Position numbers and translations under genes: made by a program. A stretch of 64,000 nt of DNA from Bolinopsis microptera (taxonomy: Eukaryota > Ctenophora > Tentaculata > Lobata > Bolinopsidae): contig NC_087076.1 of NCBI RefSeq assembly GCF_026151205.1, positions 13,439,675 through 13,503,674 on the forward strand, read 5' to 3'. This document shows positions 25,801 through 36,200 of the stretch, piece by piece; the first letter of the stretch is position 1, and every line of letters starts with the position of its first letter. The notes beneath the pieces are model-generated. The model had not been told where the DNA came from and made no database searches. It was given only the letters and a program-made list of their open reading frames with translations.

Positions 25801-28544
25801 ATGATAAAAATTAGAAATTTTAAAGAAATATTTGTTCGTTGCACACCCTGGTGATAGACGGCAGACATTTCAGATAAACCCCATGTTATCTCGATTGTAG
25901 TTCTGCTTTTGTAATTTTATATTTACCCCTTGCTCACATGATGTCTGGATTTAAGTAATAATACACTACAGATCGGATGAGTTCTTCGGTATTTCTTACA
26001 TTTCTTCATTTCTAGTCCTAACAAATCAACATTAATGTATACCGTATATTCACTCTAACATATTTCAGGTGCAGTGCAGCTTCAGCGACAACTTGTAAAG
26101 TAGCCTGTCCCGAAAATGACGTGTACGAGCCAGTGTGTATTGATGGCATCACATACACGACACCCTGTACCGCCGCTTGTACCAGTTACAATGCCACATC
26201 TTCCGTGAGTGTGTAACGGTCAAATGTGTGTCTATTAATGTTTGTGTGTGATCTTTGGGGAATGTTGTGGCATTCTGCCAGGATGTTTGTCAATTATTTC
26301 ACAACATTTGTTCTGTTAACTTTATTACAGGAATTTACAGATTCCTGTAATGGCCTCAATGCTCATCGTAGCTATTATTTTCTAAAAGCAATATAAACTG
26401 TCACTCATATTCCGGCTGGCTGCCAAGTCTGTGCACTGATCCTATTACTCTATTACAAATATGATAGCGATATCCGCTAACTTTTTATTACTATTTTCCG
26501 ATATTCAAAGTAGCGTGTCAGCTAAGTTTTACTTTCCAAACATGTGTCACAATAGTAGAGGGGATTGGGGAATGTGTGGGGATTGGGGAATGTGTGGCTG
26601 GTAAATCTCCAGGGACATCGCGTCATCGCTGTCCTGACGTTCTGTCTAGCATCTAATTATATTCATAACGAGAAGTTAATGTTGTAATAATTGAATTTGT
26701 TAGAAGACGCTGAGGATTAAGTAAGTTCCATAAATGATCTGCCAGCTCTGACGTTTAATTTACGAGATATTTTGGGATTAGGAAATAAAGTGCCACATAT
26801 TACAGATTCCTGCCACAAACTTTGAAACTTGGTTAAACGTGCATAATGTAGAATAATCAAGGATAATCGAATTTTAAAATTTATTTTTGTTTTTTTCGGC
26901 AAAAAAGGTTCTATGGACTCTAATTTCTGGGAGTGTAGAGGAATTTAGACTGCCATAACTTCCACAGAGAACCTTGATTTCTGCTCACTTCAGCTGTCAA
27001 TACCTGTATGTGTGCCAATAGTGATAATAGAGAGCAGCTGCTGATTGTTAATTGTTCTGGCAATAAAGCATTAGGTAATTACTATAGATAATCGTTAAAC
27101 GACAGGTATAATCCATTAAACGGGACAATTTGAGTATATTTAGGGTCATCGTTGTGACGCGCATTGCCTTGCATGTGTGGGCTAGTGCGTCCTGAGAGCA
27201 ATTATCGGACGCGCGCAGCGGCATATTCTGGCGACCCACGCGTGCTATTTCACTGACGTTACCTTCAAATTTAATTGTGTGTCATCGCAGCATACAAAGA
27301 TAAAATTAGCTAATTCGTGTTGATAAGCAGCTGCATGATAAGATATTAACACTGGGTGAAAGTGTTTGTTCAATATGAGTGATTTGAATTAAGGTATAAT
27401 ATGATTAATGTCAGGATATTGAGTGTGCGATTAGCGGTTCAGTGTCCATTTCCACTTTACAACGAACAATGAAGGTGGCGAGCCGAGCGAGTATTATAGC
27501 TGCATCCAATAAATATCATGACGGTAAACCTGTTGGTTTACTAATAAATTTCTTATTTCAGGATTTCTATGACTGTTGCGGCGCTGAAACAATCGCCACA
27601 GCCGGATCTTGCGATACACAATGCAAATGGCTGATACCTTACATTATCTGCCTTTTCTTAATAATGTTCTTCACCTTCCTCAATAATGTCATATTCCTCA
27701 CTGTTAACTTACGGTAAGTGTGATTATTATCGAATCTTGAATCGAATCTTTTCGGATTTCTGAGAAAATTATCACCCTAACTAGCAGTAGAATTATACTG
27801 AAACGTTGGCTTTAAATATGATTTCACTTGTGAAGGACTTTTAGAAATCTTGTTTAGTAATGTTGGTTATTTTCAGGTGTGTGAAGGACAGCGAGCGAGT
27901 AATGGCGATATCTTTACAGAGTGTAGCTTTTAGGGTGTTTGGCGCATTTCCAGGACCGATCATACTCGGAGCATTTATAGACAAAGCTTGCATCCTTTGG
28001 AACGTAAGTACCCATTTCATCCACTTCCTCGCCCTTTTTATGGGATTTTGTGTTTATTACAGTTTTCTTATATTTATTATGTCTAAGGAACATTTTGAGC
28101 TAATCATACCAGTATGGTATAGGTATTAAGGAGGTAAATACAACTCTACAATGTTCTGAAAAACTTTGAGTCCAAGATAATGGTGGATCCAGTAACACAC
28201 TTTTTCATGTACTACTGCAACCAAGTACCAGCAATTTTTCTAATTCCGATACTTTCCAGGAAAACGAGTGCGGTGAGAAGGGCGCTTGTCAAGAATACAA
28301 CAACTCCGAACTGATGACGGGAGCCGTTACCATGGCAATGATCGCCAAAATAGTCGGCACCATTCTCTACTTCATCGGCTGGAGGCTATGGGCCCACAGA
28401 GAGGCACAAAACTCCTCGATACCCTATTCGGACGATGTTAAATGTGGAGTTGTAACCAATGCTGTAACCGCTGATAACGAATCAGACGATCTTGAGTTAA
28501 AAGAAGACCTTAGTAAAGTTGAACTTTCAAATATATCTTTGTAG
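4881..28544 (+). CDS. SLCO: Organic anion transporter (SLCO/OATP family), 9 exons, complete
   Basis: Exons that I joined: 4881-5672, 5822-5890, 7563-7723, 8695-8785, 15679-15818, 26069-26204, 27562-27713, 27877-28003, 28260-28544. All introns are GT-AG and phases agree, giving 650 aa, a normal OATP length. Family marks seen: the superfamily signature NWVGAWWLGF near residue 235; VPGAAGG near 355; a large extracellular loop (about 418-485, exons 6-7) with a Kazal-like PVC..GITYTTPC pattern and exactly ten cysteines; and RCVKDSERVMAISLQ with RVFGAFPGPIILG after it in exon 8. Twelve membrane segments are expected, about six of them in exon 1. Family knowledge: plasma-membrane, sodium-independent uptake of amphipathic organic anions; the substrate cannot be read here. 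The tail is acidic and short. The start is the first ATG of the long exon; a non-coding 5' exon is possible because AG acceptors lie just upstream (4807, 4876). Introns 4 and 5 are 6.9 and 10.3 kb and full of repeats. Confidence 0.93.
6140..6172 (+). other. Candidate 33-nt cassette micro-exon of the SLCO gene
   Basis: A stretch reading APTNEAATVAE lies between a ttcttag acceptor and a gtgaga donor inside intron 2. It is exactly 11 codons, in phase 0 like the exons on either side, and would lengthen the cytoplasmic loop between membrane segments 6 and 7 from 650 to 661 aa in total. The main model works without it. Transcript evidence is needed to say whether it is used. Confidence 0.35.
6451..6965. 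repeat. Direct duplication around the mariner remnant
   Basis: 6451-6570 and 6846-6965 are about 120-bp diverged direct copies (gaaactttagtt, gtcacac.tgtaa, aatgggaaagttttcctat), one outside and one inside the TIR-bounded stretch. Confidence 0.65.
6573..6999 (+). mobile_element. Mariner/Tc1-type transposon remnant in SLCO intron 2
   Basis: TACAGGGTGTT and AACACCCTGTA bound the stretch, a TA target plus short inverted ends. Inside, WPLYSPDLNPL at 6625 is the catalytic-region motif of Tc1/mariner transposases, and DPVPKSVEELKNASRKEI further on matches the family's C-terminal end. Most of the gene is lost. Confidence 0.75.
7000..7562. other. SLCO intron 2, remaining part
   Basis: AT-rich, nothing recognised up to the acceptor before 7563. 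Confidence 0.6.
8786..10324. other. SLCO intron 4, first part
   Basis: No coding or clear repeat structure recognised before the 16-bp minisatellite. Confidence 0.55.
10325..10504. repeat. 16-bp minisatellite
   Basis: About eleven tandem copies of GAGGGGACCTCGTATT with occasional A-to-T or G-to-A changes and one truncated unit. It lies in SLCO intron 4. The frames seen through it are repeat artefacts. Confidence 0.92.
10750..10908 (+). other. Small open frame of unknown origin ahead of the LINE
   Basis: A frame of about 52 codons reads protein-like (VCRNLFDNLGAGCKEASL, then LERLTELLSQRKSLFGL) and ends at a TAA. I do not recognise it. It may be a fragment of another mobile-element gene. Splice signals do not place it in the SLCO model. 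Confidence 0.2.
11035..13158 (+). CDS. Non-LTR retrotransposon reverse transcriptase (CR1/Jockey-like), 5'-truncated
   Basis: The frame is open from just after a TAA at 11032 and has no ATG at its head. It starts with a basic arginine-rich stretch (RRRRKLNVRIKA), then a linker AELLQAQYVKVFSDP, then RT blocks: ITPIYKKGDRTSAANYRPVS, VIYLDYAKAFDKVDH (first catalytic Asp), GVPQGTVLGPILFILYI and FADDTKL (catalytic DD). After these come a thumb region and the C-terminal RLWNLLP block typical of this clade. No apurinic endonuclease domain is visible upstream, as expected of 5' truncation. About 670 codons are intact, so it may still encode RT, but the element cannot be autonomous as it stands. It lies in SLCO intron 4 in the sense orientation. 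Confidence 0.92.
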   Translation, partial: FLHSHTQNNTADSSSTSTGKSRQQRDKYVLKRRRRKLNVRIKALTERNPSSQNIAKLSKEVSLLTFEISELITKQLNENEAKAVSTIKTNPRFFYSYAKRFAKTKSSVSPIRDNSGTLKTDAIDKAELLQAQYVKVFSDPNAANVDACLAGLNPVPDRNLDSITFTVDDIVEAIKELDPYSSTPDGDIPAKVLTKCKDSLAVPIFLLWHDSFRSGVIPPSMKTQYITPIYKKGDRTSAANYRPVSITSHLIKIFERVLRKHIVQHMESNSFLSPHQHGFRKKRSCLTQLLDHVDNILKTLNSGDEVDVIYLDYAKAFDKVDHNILLAKAKRYGITGKTLQWLAEFLKNRLQTVVVEGEKSSFQIVISGVPQGTVLGPILFILYIDDQLDTLLTALGKVFADDTKLISKITDLVARCLLQEDLFNVIKWALQNNMQLNETKFEVINYKLNKSLLLRELPFSNEDYSYSSTNGEIIEPTQTVRDLGVLLSNDCSWTPHIHQMLKTAKKMASWVFSVFSDRSPFLMLTLFKTMVRSRLEYCCPVWNPSKITDIEAIENVQRNYTRRIIGCQQLDYWDRLKKLNLLSLQRRRERYILIHTWKMANDLAPNDINMVFKENARHGIKAIVPPLNNKSQRSVATHYENSFGVNAARLWNLLPRQVNILTALGPFKVLLARFLETFPDTPPTKGYTAITNNSLLEWNLQKDLNQE
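11035..13244 (+). mobile_element. LINE insertion in SLCO intron 4
   Basis: The RT frame is followed by a short 3' UTR ending in taaagtacctaaagtaagt, a short tandem AAGT-type tail as in CR1/L2-like elements. The 5' boundary is not sharp. Confidence 0.75.
13245..15039. other. SLCO intron 4, middle part
   Basis: No gene. A few short doubled words only (for example cggctcattatc at about 14940). Confidence 0.55.
15040..15410 (-). mobile_element. LINE 3'-end fragment, antisense in SLCO intron 4
   Basis: The minus-strand frame 15402-15088 reads RHGQKAVVPSIAKSS, GPRLWNVIP, FVKSFPDEPPAPGYSRRNG. These are the same C-terminal blocks as in the LINE at 11-13 kb (RHGIKAIVPPLNNKS, AARLWNLLP, FLETFPDTPPTKGYT), but diverged. 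An ACAAAGTAACAAAGTAAGTAA-like tail follows (15050-15070), so this is a heavily 5'-truncated relative. Confidence 0.8.
15484..15670. repeat. AT-rich degenerate repeat before SLCO exon 5
   Basis: Irregular ataacttaataat words fill the 190 bases up to the splice acceptor at 15678. Confidence 0.6.
16836..17591. mobile_element. MITE with TA target and CCTTACTCGGG ends
   Basis: The ends CCTTACTCGGGATTATTA and TAATAATCCCGAGTAAGG are perfect inverted repeats flanked by TA on both sides, a mariner-type signature. A block ttcgccatatttttcccgaac occurs near both ends in direct orientation. No transposase frame. Confidence 0.75.
18160..18500. repeat. Diverged tandem duplication (about 200-bp period)
   Basis: 18160-18310 and 18362-18500 share aacctccaag-like, atctgcatctcat, ttttgtgaaagg and aagccat...gtttt blocks in the same order. 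Just after, a 24-bp unit with CCCGGTGCACTGTGTGTGG is doubled (18519-18562). Confidence 0.55.
19761..19814. repeat. 18-bp minisatellite with E-box-like CACGTG
   Basis: Three tandem units of CACGTGAACTGTATGGAA with point changes. It is embedded in a stretch with more single CACGTG or CAGGTG words (19626, 19692, 19842). Confidence 0.6.
22633..22920. repeat. Poly-C minisatellite, six units
   Basis: Six units of about 40-55 bp, each with ttatcctgtggttaaaaag followed by AACCCC and a C run of 8-18 bases. Unit length differs only through the C run. It lies in SLCO intron 5. Confidence 0.92.
22921..26068. other. SLCO intron 5, second half
   Basis: Contains the CTGTAAAA MITE and a doubled word agaaaagtaaa.ga.tccctg near 23250. 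Otherwise nothing recognised. Confidence 0.5.
24446..24582. mobile_element. MITE with CTGTAAAA ends
   Basis: CTGTAAAATC at the left and GGTTTTACAG at the right, flanked by TA on both sides, 137 bp. It has an internal CCGCGG/ccgcgaaat core. Confidence 0.6.
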
Positions 28545-29600
28545 AGAAGGGAGTTTGTGTTATCCTGTTCGGGAGATGTGTAATTCTTTAGTTCTTTCCA
28601 TAATTCCCAGTCAGTAATAATGAGCCTTAATCACTGGGACTACGTTGTACCTCTTAAATTAAAAGTGATAAAACTTTACCCAGTATTATACATCTTCCGT
28701 AGCATTAACTCTTTCATTTCATTGCAATTTCATCCTAAAATTCCTGTCATGTTGCATTAAATATTTTTGTGTTAACCATTATATTAGATAATTTTCGCCG
28801 TTTGTTTACCCGTATGATGTATATAATAAGTAACACATCCAAATAGAAACCACGTGTTTGGGGTTAACAACGTTCTGTTTTACAATAAGTGACTTCCAGG
28901 TAGGCGATGCTTTACAGAGTGTACAGTTGAATAAGTTTAGATGTAATCTAGTTAAGTAAAAGTTAAGTAAAAATGATTTATAGTGTTTGTAGTTGTAATA
29001 TGAATCAGTGATCGCAAGCTGGGGGAAATTACTGACGATTATTTAATAGAGTTGTAATATTTCAAGTTTAAAATAGAACTAGATAGAGGTTGTATATTGT
29101 AAACTATTCGATCGATGGAAGACTGTCCGGCAATTATATATCAATGTTTAAGAATTTTTAACCATTTAGTCGTTATGATCAGCTACAAAATTTTGATAGT
29201 GTAAGATTTTTAAATTTCTGTGTTTTAATATTGAAATTAGATTACTTAGTTTCACATGAAATAATAAAATCGTTTTCTTGTTCCAGTATGACCATATATT
29301 TTTAAATCTTAAAGACTCGCTGCAGTGCTTGCCGGAAAAAGATACACGCAATGTGTGGCAAACTGAGCCGCGAAATCCAACATTTAATTTCCTTCCGACG
29401 CCACTATCCAAAATACTGGTCACAACAGGACTGACACTTTACAAAAAATAACGCATGCATTTGTATATTGTTAGCAACTACATAAAATATTTACAACTCG
29501 TATAAAGACTTAAATACATGACTTTAAATTAAAATATCGGAACTGTGCGTGTCGGAACGCAAAGATTAAAACTACTGACCCTCAATCGATAAGAAATATA

Positions 29601-29739
29601 CAGGATGGGCCAAAATAAACTGAACATCCAATTATTCCAGTTGCTCCCAACACGAAAGGAAGCTGACCCAATACTCATACTGCTCAGTTTCCCATGTGTA
29701 GAGTTAATTTAAATGTTCAGCATATTTTGGTCCATCTTG
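29601..29739. mobile_element. MITE with CAGGATGGGCC ends
   Basis: About 27-bp imperfect inverted ends: CAGGATGGGCCAAAATAAAC at the left against CAAGATGGACCAAAATATGC as the reverse complement of the right. A TA precedes the left end. 139 bp, between the SLCO and PTPDC1 3' ends. Confidence 0.65.
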
Positions 29740-29899
29740 TGGATGATAAAATGAACAAAATATGAATGATAAAACTTGACAGTGCGCTAGCAAGGCCTCA
29801 GTCAAGAGCTAATAAGAAATAGTTTCGTTATCTCAGAATAAATAATTTCCTATCCTATGTATATCATGCAAAGGTTTAGTGATTAACTAAGTTAAAAAA

Positions 29900-30077
29900 G
29901 GGTCGTTCACATATTACGTAATCAGCCGAGGGGGAGAGGTTTTCAAATGAAAACGGCTGATGCCGGATCTTTAGGTTTGGATCTTGGGGCCGAATAAGAT
30001 GTCGTAATATTGCTGCCAGGAATGGGGGATCGGGAGGATGTGTAAAACTGCCAACAAATTGATCATGTGAACGACCC
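29900..30077. mobile_element. MITE with GGGTCGTTCACAT ends
   Basis: Inverted ends GGGTCGTTCACAT and ATGTGAACGACCC, 178 bp. A second, partial member with one such end starts at 35119. Confidence 0.7.
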
Positions 30078-30244
30078 CAAATAAAGGTAAAATCTCTCGC
30101 AATGATCTTTAAAGAACTGTAGATCTGTAGATGAAAAAGTAGTTATGAGGTTAAAATGTGTGATGCTGATCTCGGCTAAGAATATGATTAAGATAAAATG
30201 GTAACAAATATATTTGAGCCATCTTATAACCACAACAATGTTCC

Positions 30245-30250
30245 TTTATT
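30245..30250 (-). promoter_or_regulatory. Candidate polyadenylation signal of PTPDC1
   Basis: AATAAA on the minus strand overlaps the TAA stop codon. No other strong one was chosen close downstream. Confidence 0.35.
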
Positions 30251-33200
30251 TACTGGGCTTCATAACTCGCAATATTTCGTTGCGTTTCGAATGCAGTAAC
30301 GCTGTCAGTATAGGACTTAACCGTTTTAACTCTACCGTATCTTGACTCCCCTCTGCGGAAAATAAATTGTGTCCAGTTAATGCTTGGATATTACAAACCT
30401 AGCAACTATAATGCAACTATAACTTCTTTATAGCAAGGTTATTGCCCAGATATGATCAGCCTTAATTTGGACAATGTAGGGTCAGTTTTGTTCGTAACAC
30501 ATAATTTGTTCAGTGAACCTTACCATCAAAATCTATCTTAAGCATATTTTTACAGGAGGCATTGATCGAACAATACTTACTAGTGTCTTTTTGAGTGAGG
30601 AGATGCTGTAAAATTGAGAAAACCTCGCCACTTTTAAGATGAAATGGTCCATAAAGAAGCTGAAAAGAAAATGTTAAACTTATAAAAAGTAGTAGTAGTA
30701 CATAGTTGACAAAATGATCATAAAACATGAGGATTTTAAAATTTGCATAAGCTTCTATCCGTCAAGGGAATCAGATACAAATCTAAGCAAAAAATATCTC
30801 ACCACTGCGAAAGCAGTTGCCAGACAATGAACGGTAGCAACCAAGGGCGGAGACAGCGTATCAAAAGCGTTTGCAAGCCTCTCCAAGTACTTTGGAGTTG
30901 TTTCACCCTCGTTTCTGACTCTGATATCGCACTTTCTCAACAGAGCCTCCATCTCGAACACGCTGAGGACCGGTTTGGAGAGAGAGTTAAACCAGGCTTT
31001 CAGAAGGCTCCCTAGCTGGAACGGTGCCAAGTCACTCGTCTGAAAGAATGTTTTTAACCTTCATGTACTAAATAGTTTGACTCAATATTTTAACTTGTGT
31101 ACTCAATTTCACCAACATTTTGAAACCATCATATAAAATCACTGAACAAAACTTAGACTCTAAATAAAAGAGTACTTACTGACTCCCAGACGCCCACGTT
31201 TATCTGAGATATGACCAGATCTATATCGTACTTCGCACCACTGCCTTCTCCATCCTGTAACTCTTTACCAGATACCCCCGCTAGAAACTGCTTGATTGCA
31301 GTGTCAGCATCTTCTGAGATGTTGTGTAGATCTAGGATGCTGGCCGAGTCTCCCTTAAAATATATCCATTATCAAATGCAAATGTCATGATCATTGATAT
31401 CATGATATAATGCCTTACAAACAGTTAAAAGACACAGAAAGATGTGCTAACATTATCTATACTAAAGGTACTAAGAGCTAAAAAGATCGTCCGAGATATA
31501 ACCATCACTAATAAAAATACTGGATTCATTGACTTCATCCATGGTACTAATGATGCAAATCTCAAGTGATAGTTGATATGAATATGTCAGGTTACATCTG
31601 ACAGACCTCCTGAAGTAGGTCATTCTCCGGTGCCTCCACAGAGTCAGACGACACAACAGTGTCAGAAGAATTGGCCTGGTCCTGGTTGATGTGGGTCTGT
31701 GTCCGGGAAGACCTGGGACTCAGGTTCAGACGATGTGATATCTTGTTGATCCTGATATCCTGAGGTTGGATAATTGTTGCTTCACTGACAATACACTGGC
31801 AACATCACAGTCATAGTATTACAAAATGTATTCCCCCATATATGTTAGAACACAAGTCACATGAATATAACACAATTAACAAATTGTAGTAACTAACGTA
31901 GGGATGAGAAGGAGAAGGGAGGTCGGGTACGTTCTCCACACTCCTGGATCTCCTGAAGACCCCTGTAGTTGACATCAGTCTCTCAAGTTCCTCCACTTCT
32001 TTCTCTGTACACTCGGCTCCGTTCAGCGAGTCTAGGTCATCTTCATCTAGATCATACTGCTGCAAACAAAACTAAAATAACGTACAGTTATAGTCTAGTT
32101 GATCGGACATTCTCAGTTTAAAACTTAATTGACTCACCCTAGAAGTCTAATCCGTGTTTTTTTGTTGCCTATTTTAATCCAAAAACTCGGCCAGTACGAT
32201 GGATTTCCACGTGCATATAATCAGATCAAAAAAACCCAAAAGAAGATAACCTGGTAACTTGAAGGACACGTGACTGGTCTTGAAACTTCGTTATTAGCTC
32301 TGATCCTCTTGTGGAGAACACTGGTGGGCTGTCCTACTTTCTCCATCACCCAGCAACATACCATGTAAACAACCTGCAGACACAAATGTCTTAATCTTTG
32401 GAAGTTTTTGTACAAATTTTAAAGATGATATCGAAATTCTGCAGTAAAATGCATAGACGTAAATATATGTATGTCATGGTTATCATTACCGGAATGAACA
32501 ATAGTTGTCAGTATATTGTTATTTTGTTTTTAGTGTTACCTTTGGGGTGTACTTGAGTGTCTTCCCCTCGGTGCCGTGAAGAACTATTTTCTGATTTGCT
32601 ATAATCTCTTCAAGGTTGTAGCTTGGTAACAACGGCGCACTAATAATAAGCCGAAATGACATTGTTTTTTATTATACTGTTATAGTTTAAATATTTTAGA
32701 AACCTCCATGATCAAGAAAAATATTAAATCAAGAATGATCATTTAAAAAAACTTACTGTGAAGGGAATTGTATCCATAGTGGAGAAAGAAAGTTAGCGAA
32801 ACGAAATACAGCTTTCAGTTGTCCTCTCGTCTGGATGGACCGTGGCCTGTTCTTTCTCACCAGCAGAATTGCCTGAAATGTCGAAATGAGGTTAAATATT
32901 GGTCCCGTAATCTAATAAATAACTAATTAATACTCCATTACTCAAGAGAGAGCAAAATTTCTTCTGACCACTTGAAATGTAACTTCAGGTTGAGTTAAAT
33001 TAACGTTCTACAGAATAATAGGATTACGGATATATCTTTCCTTCAGCAGTTTTAGTTTGTCGTCATGCGACTTTATTATTGGAAACAAACTAATTGGGTG
33101 ACTAAATTGGTGCACTTGTCACTTTCTGGGGATTGGGAAATATCGTCTGAGTTCTGAACCGAGAAAAATTGAAGCTCTGCTGCAGTCTACGGGAATATTT

Positions 33201-36200
33201 AGAAATGAAAGTTATTCTGCGCGCAACAGATCGTGTTGTCAAAATGCTACACAAAATGCTGAAAGTCAAGTTTTTATATAAAACAGTTTACGCGCGTTAC
33301 AATATTGTTTCTTCACGATAGTGACAGTTCCTTACCATTTTACTCTTATATACTTGATAGCTCAGACAACAAGAGCGGAGACAATGTTCAGTGTTTACTG
33401 AATGGAAACCATGGCAACAAAAAAATGAGGAAATTCCAAATAGTTCACGATGTCATTCTACGAAGCATTCTATCGTAAAACGTATATATTTTAAGGAGAA
33501 ATACATATTAGCTAACAGCTAATTGTTTTTACAAGTGACCTATAACCGCCAATTAACGTGCAAATGACAAAACTAGCATGCTCGAACTTTTAACTTTAAG
33601 CAGAGGAAAATTTTGTGGGTCGAGACCTGGACATTTTGGGACTGAGATCTGAAAATTGTATTGTGACATGTTAATCTCTACTATAATTCAAAGAATTGTT
33701 TCTGTCTGTATGTCTGTACGACCGCCGACGTGCAAATTAGACGAGAAATAGGAATTTAGGTAACAACCAAAAGGTTCCATAGCAACGGTGTTTTAATGCA
33801 CACATGCACGTGCAAAGATTGTTTTAACGTCATTTTGATCGGTTTTGTGGTAATAACGTTGTGTTCAGTGCGAGCTACATTTTAATCGGCTGTATCTTCG
33901 GTGGGGATGAATACTTTTTGAAACGATTTGAACTTACTTCGAAAGAATACTATTAGGTTCCTCCCTGTTACCACGGGCTTTCTAGTAGCTTTATAATATT
34001 AACAATTGGTAGAATAATTCTTCTGGAAGCCAGCATGATAGGTGTGACTTATCCACCGATGCGTAAACCCATCCTCCGATGTATAACCAATCCTCCAGTT
34101 AGGATCGGAACAGGTACTTCAGTAGCAGGGAGGAGTTGAGTGTGCACTTCGATGTATAGAGTTTTTTGCTACTGGATATGGTAAAATAGGTCATTGGTTA
34201 CTCAAATCACCGAGGGCCGCATGTTGTGTGGAGCCACGCCCATATTTCATATCAGGCACGTATATGGGATATTTTTATCTCAGCTTCTGAAGGATTCTTT
34301 GTATGGTCATTCTGCATCAGAATTGATAAGGTATGCAAATCCTAGGGGGGATTTCTACCATAATTGATAATTAAGTACATGTTTGATGTTACTATTTGTT
34401 ACATTTTGTTTTCTGACAACTTAAAAGCTCAAAAATCTATCATGCCCCACACAAAACGGGCAAAGAATATAGTAAATTGGAGTTTTACTGTACGTGGTTT
34501 CGAGAAAAACGAAATCGTCAGGAACCTGTTCAGAGCGTAATAGCGTAATAACGTCATGGTCGATATTGCGAAATCCTTATTAGAGGCCATTCTATTTCTA
34601 CTGCATGGGGTTTACTATTAAGTTTCTATAAAGGAGGTGGTTGGCAGAACCACCTGTATTTAATTGTTATTGTTAGAGTAGTATTCTACCAGCTACCTTT
34701 TCACAAACTTTATAACGTCATTTTATTTAAATATCACTATGATTTTAGCTAATCTACAAACACTTACCTGAGGACCTCAGGCTGAGATTCGGCGGAATGG
34801 CAGGCTGAGAGTAGCCCAGTAAACAAGCACCTGCTCAAATTTCCTTTTGAATTCGATCACTAAATCGGTTCAATGATTTCTCTCCTAACAGCAGAATAGG
34901 CATTAGTGCCATAATATATTTGATTTTGTTGCCTATGGTCTTTGTAGCAAATTATTTGCAGCTGACAAACCTGGTAATGAACACACCTGACTTAGATTTG
35001 TAATCGTTGACAATAAAAAGCGTAGCTTTCTTTGCCAATTATACTTAGTGTGGTAAGCCAGTTTCTGTGCAATTCGAAATTGCATCGATTAATATTTATT
35101 TTTTGTTTTTTTATTTAAGGGTCGTTCACATATTTCTTAATCAGCGGAAGGGGGAAGGGGTATAGTTCCTAAGTTTAGTTCTTTTGGCGGCCAAATTCTG
35201 AAAAATGCCCGCCAAATTTCAGAATTCGGCCGCCAAATTTGAAGGCCTAACTCAAAATTCCACTCCAAAACTTAAGGTCATCAGACAATACGTTGATTCT
35301 GAAAATTTCATGAAAAAATATTGAGGGGGGGGGGGGGGGTGGGGTAGGTCTTGATTACGTTTGATTACGGAGGGGGGAGGGGGATAAAAATTGCTATTAA
35401 ATATTGATTAGTGATTCTCTCTGAGTAATTTTTCTAGCCCATCACTCAGTCTTTTTAACAACACAATTTGGAATAACTTCGATACAGTTGAGCGTAGAGT
35501 TATCCCTCTGTTATTGTTGCAATATGTGATATTGGGATGATGGTGATTATTCCTTTTCTCCAATCATTAGGAATATCCTCACTTTTCCATACCGTTTCAA
35601 AAAGATCCTTTAACCAAGGCAGAAGTCCAGGAGAACCTTACTTTAATAGTTCTTCAACTTCTTGATAGCTTCCTCAATTTCAAACAAGGACTGTGGTTCA
35701 TCATCATTACTAAGGTATTCAAAAGAGAGTACCTTTTCATCCTGATCCAATATAAAGAAATCCACCGCATTTGCTGCTGGTGTCAACTATATATCGCTAT
35801 TAAAAATAGTAATTCTGGCAAGGGATCATACAGATACCATGTGCATTGTGCTAATAGACTCTGGGGTATTTAAACACAAAAAGGGTTCAAATTTCATTAA
35901 ATCGATAGAGATCGCATTTGTGTCGTTTGTTCGGTAAGGTATTTAGTGACTTTGTCTTTGATAATTGAAAATTTGTTCACTCGCCGTGACCTCACCCACA
36001 TTATCTATGCTAGTATGAGATAAAGTAGGCACTCCATCCTGTACAGTACCGTTGGTACCCTGATTTTGAACGGGAACCGGTCACTGTGGCGGAAGTCACT
36101 GCGGCGGTGTTTTAAAGCTAATCGATTTTGTTATTATATTAGCAGTGCTAGGTCTATCTTATAGGTTTAGTTTCTAGTGCCGCCGTACTGTCCAAAGTAA

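Noticed and set aside
29166..29423. Minus-strand 85-codon frame between SLCO and PTPDC1
   Set aside because: No motif. The PTPDC1 stop is already upstream at 30246.
30743..31015. Plus-strand 90-codon frame
   Set aside because: Antisense shadow of PTPDC1 exon 12.
31784..31795. Alternative acceptor for PTPDC1 exon 10 at 31784
   Set aside because: It would put the exon out of phase with exon 9. The acceptor giving 31795 keeps the frame.
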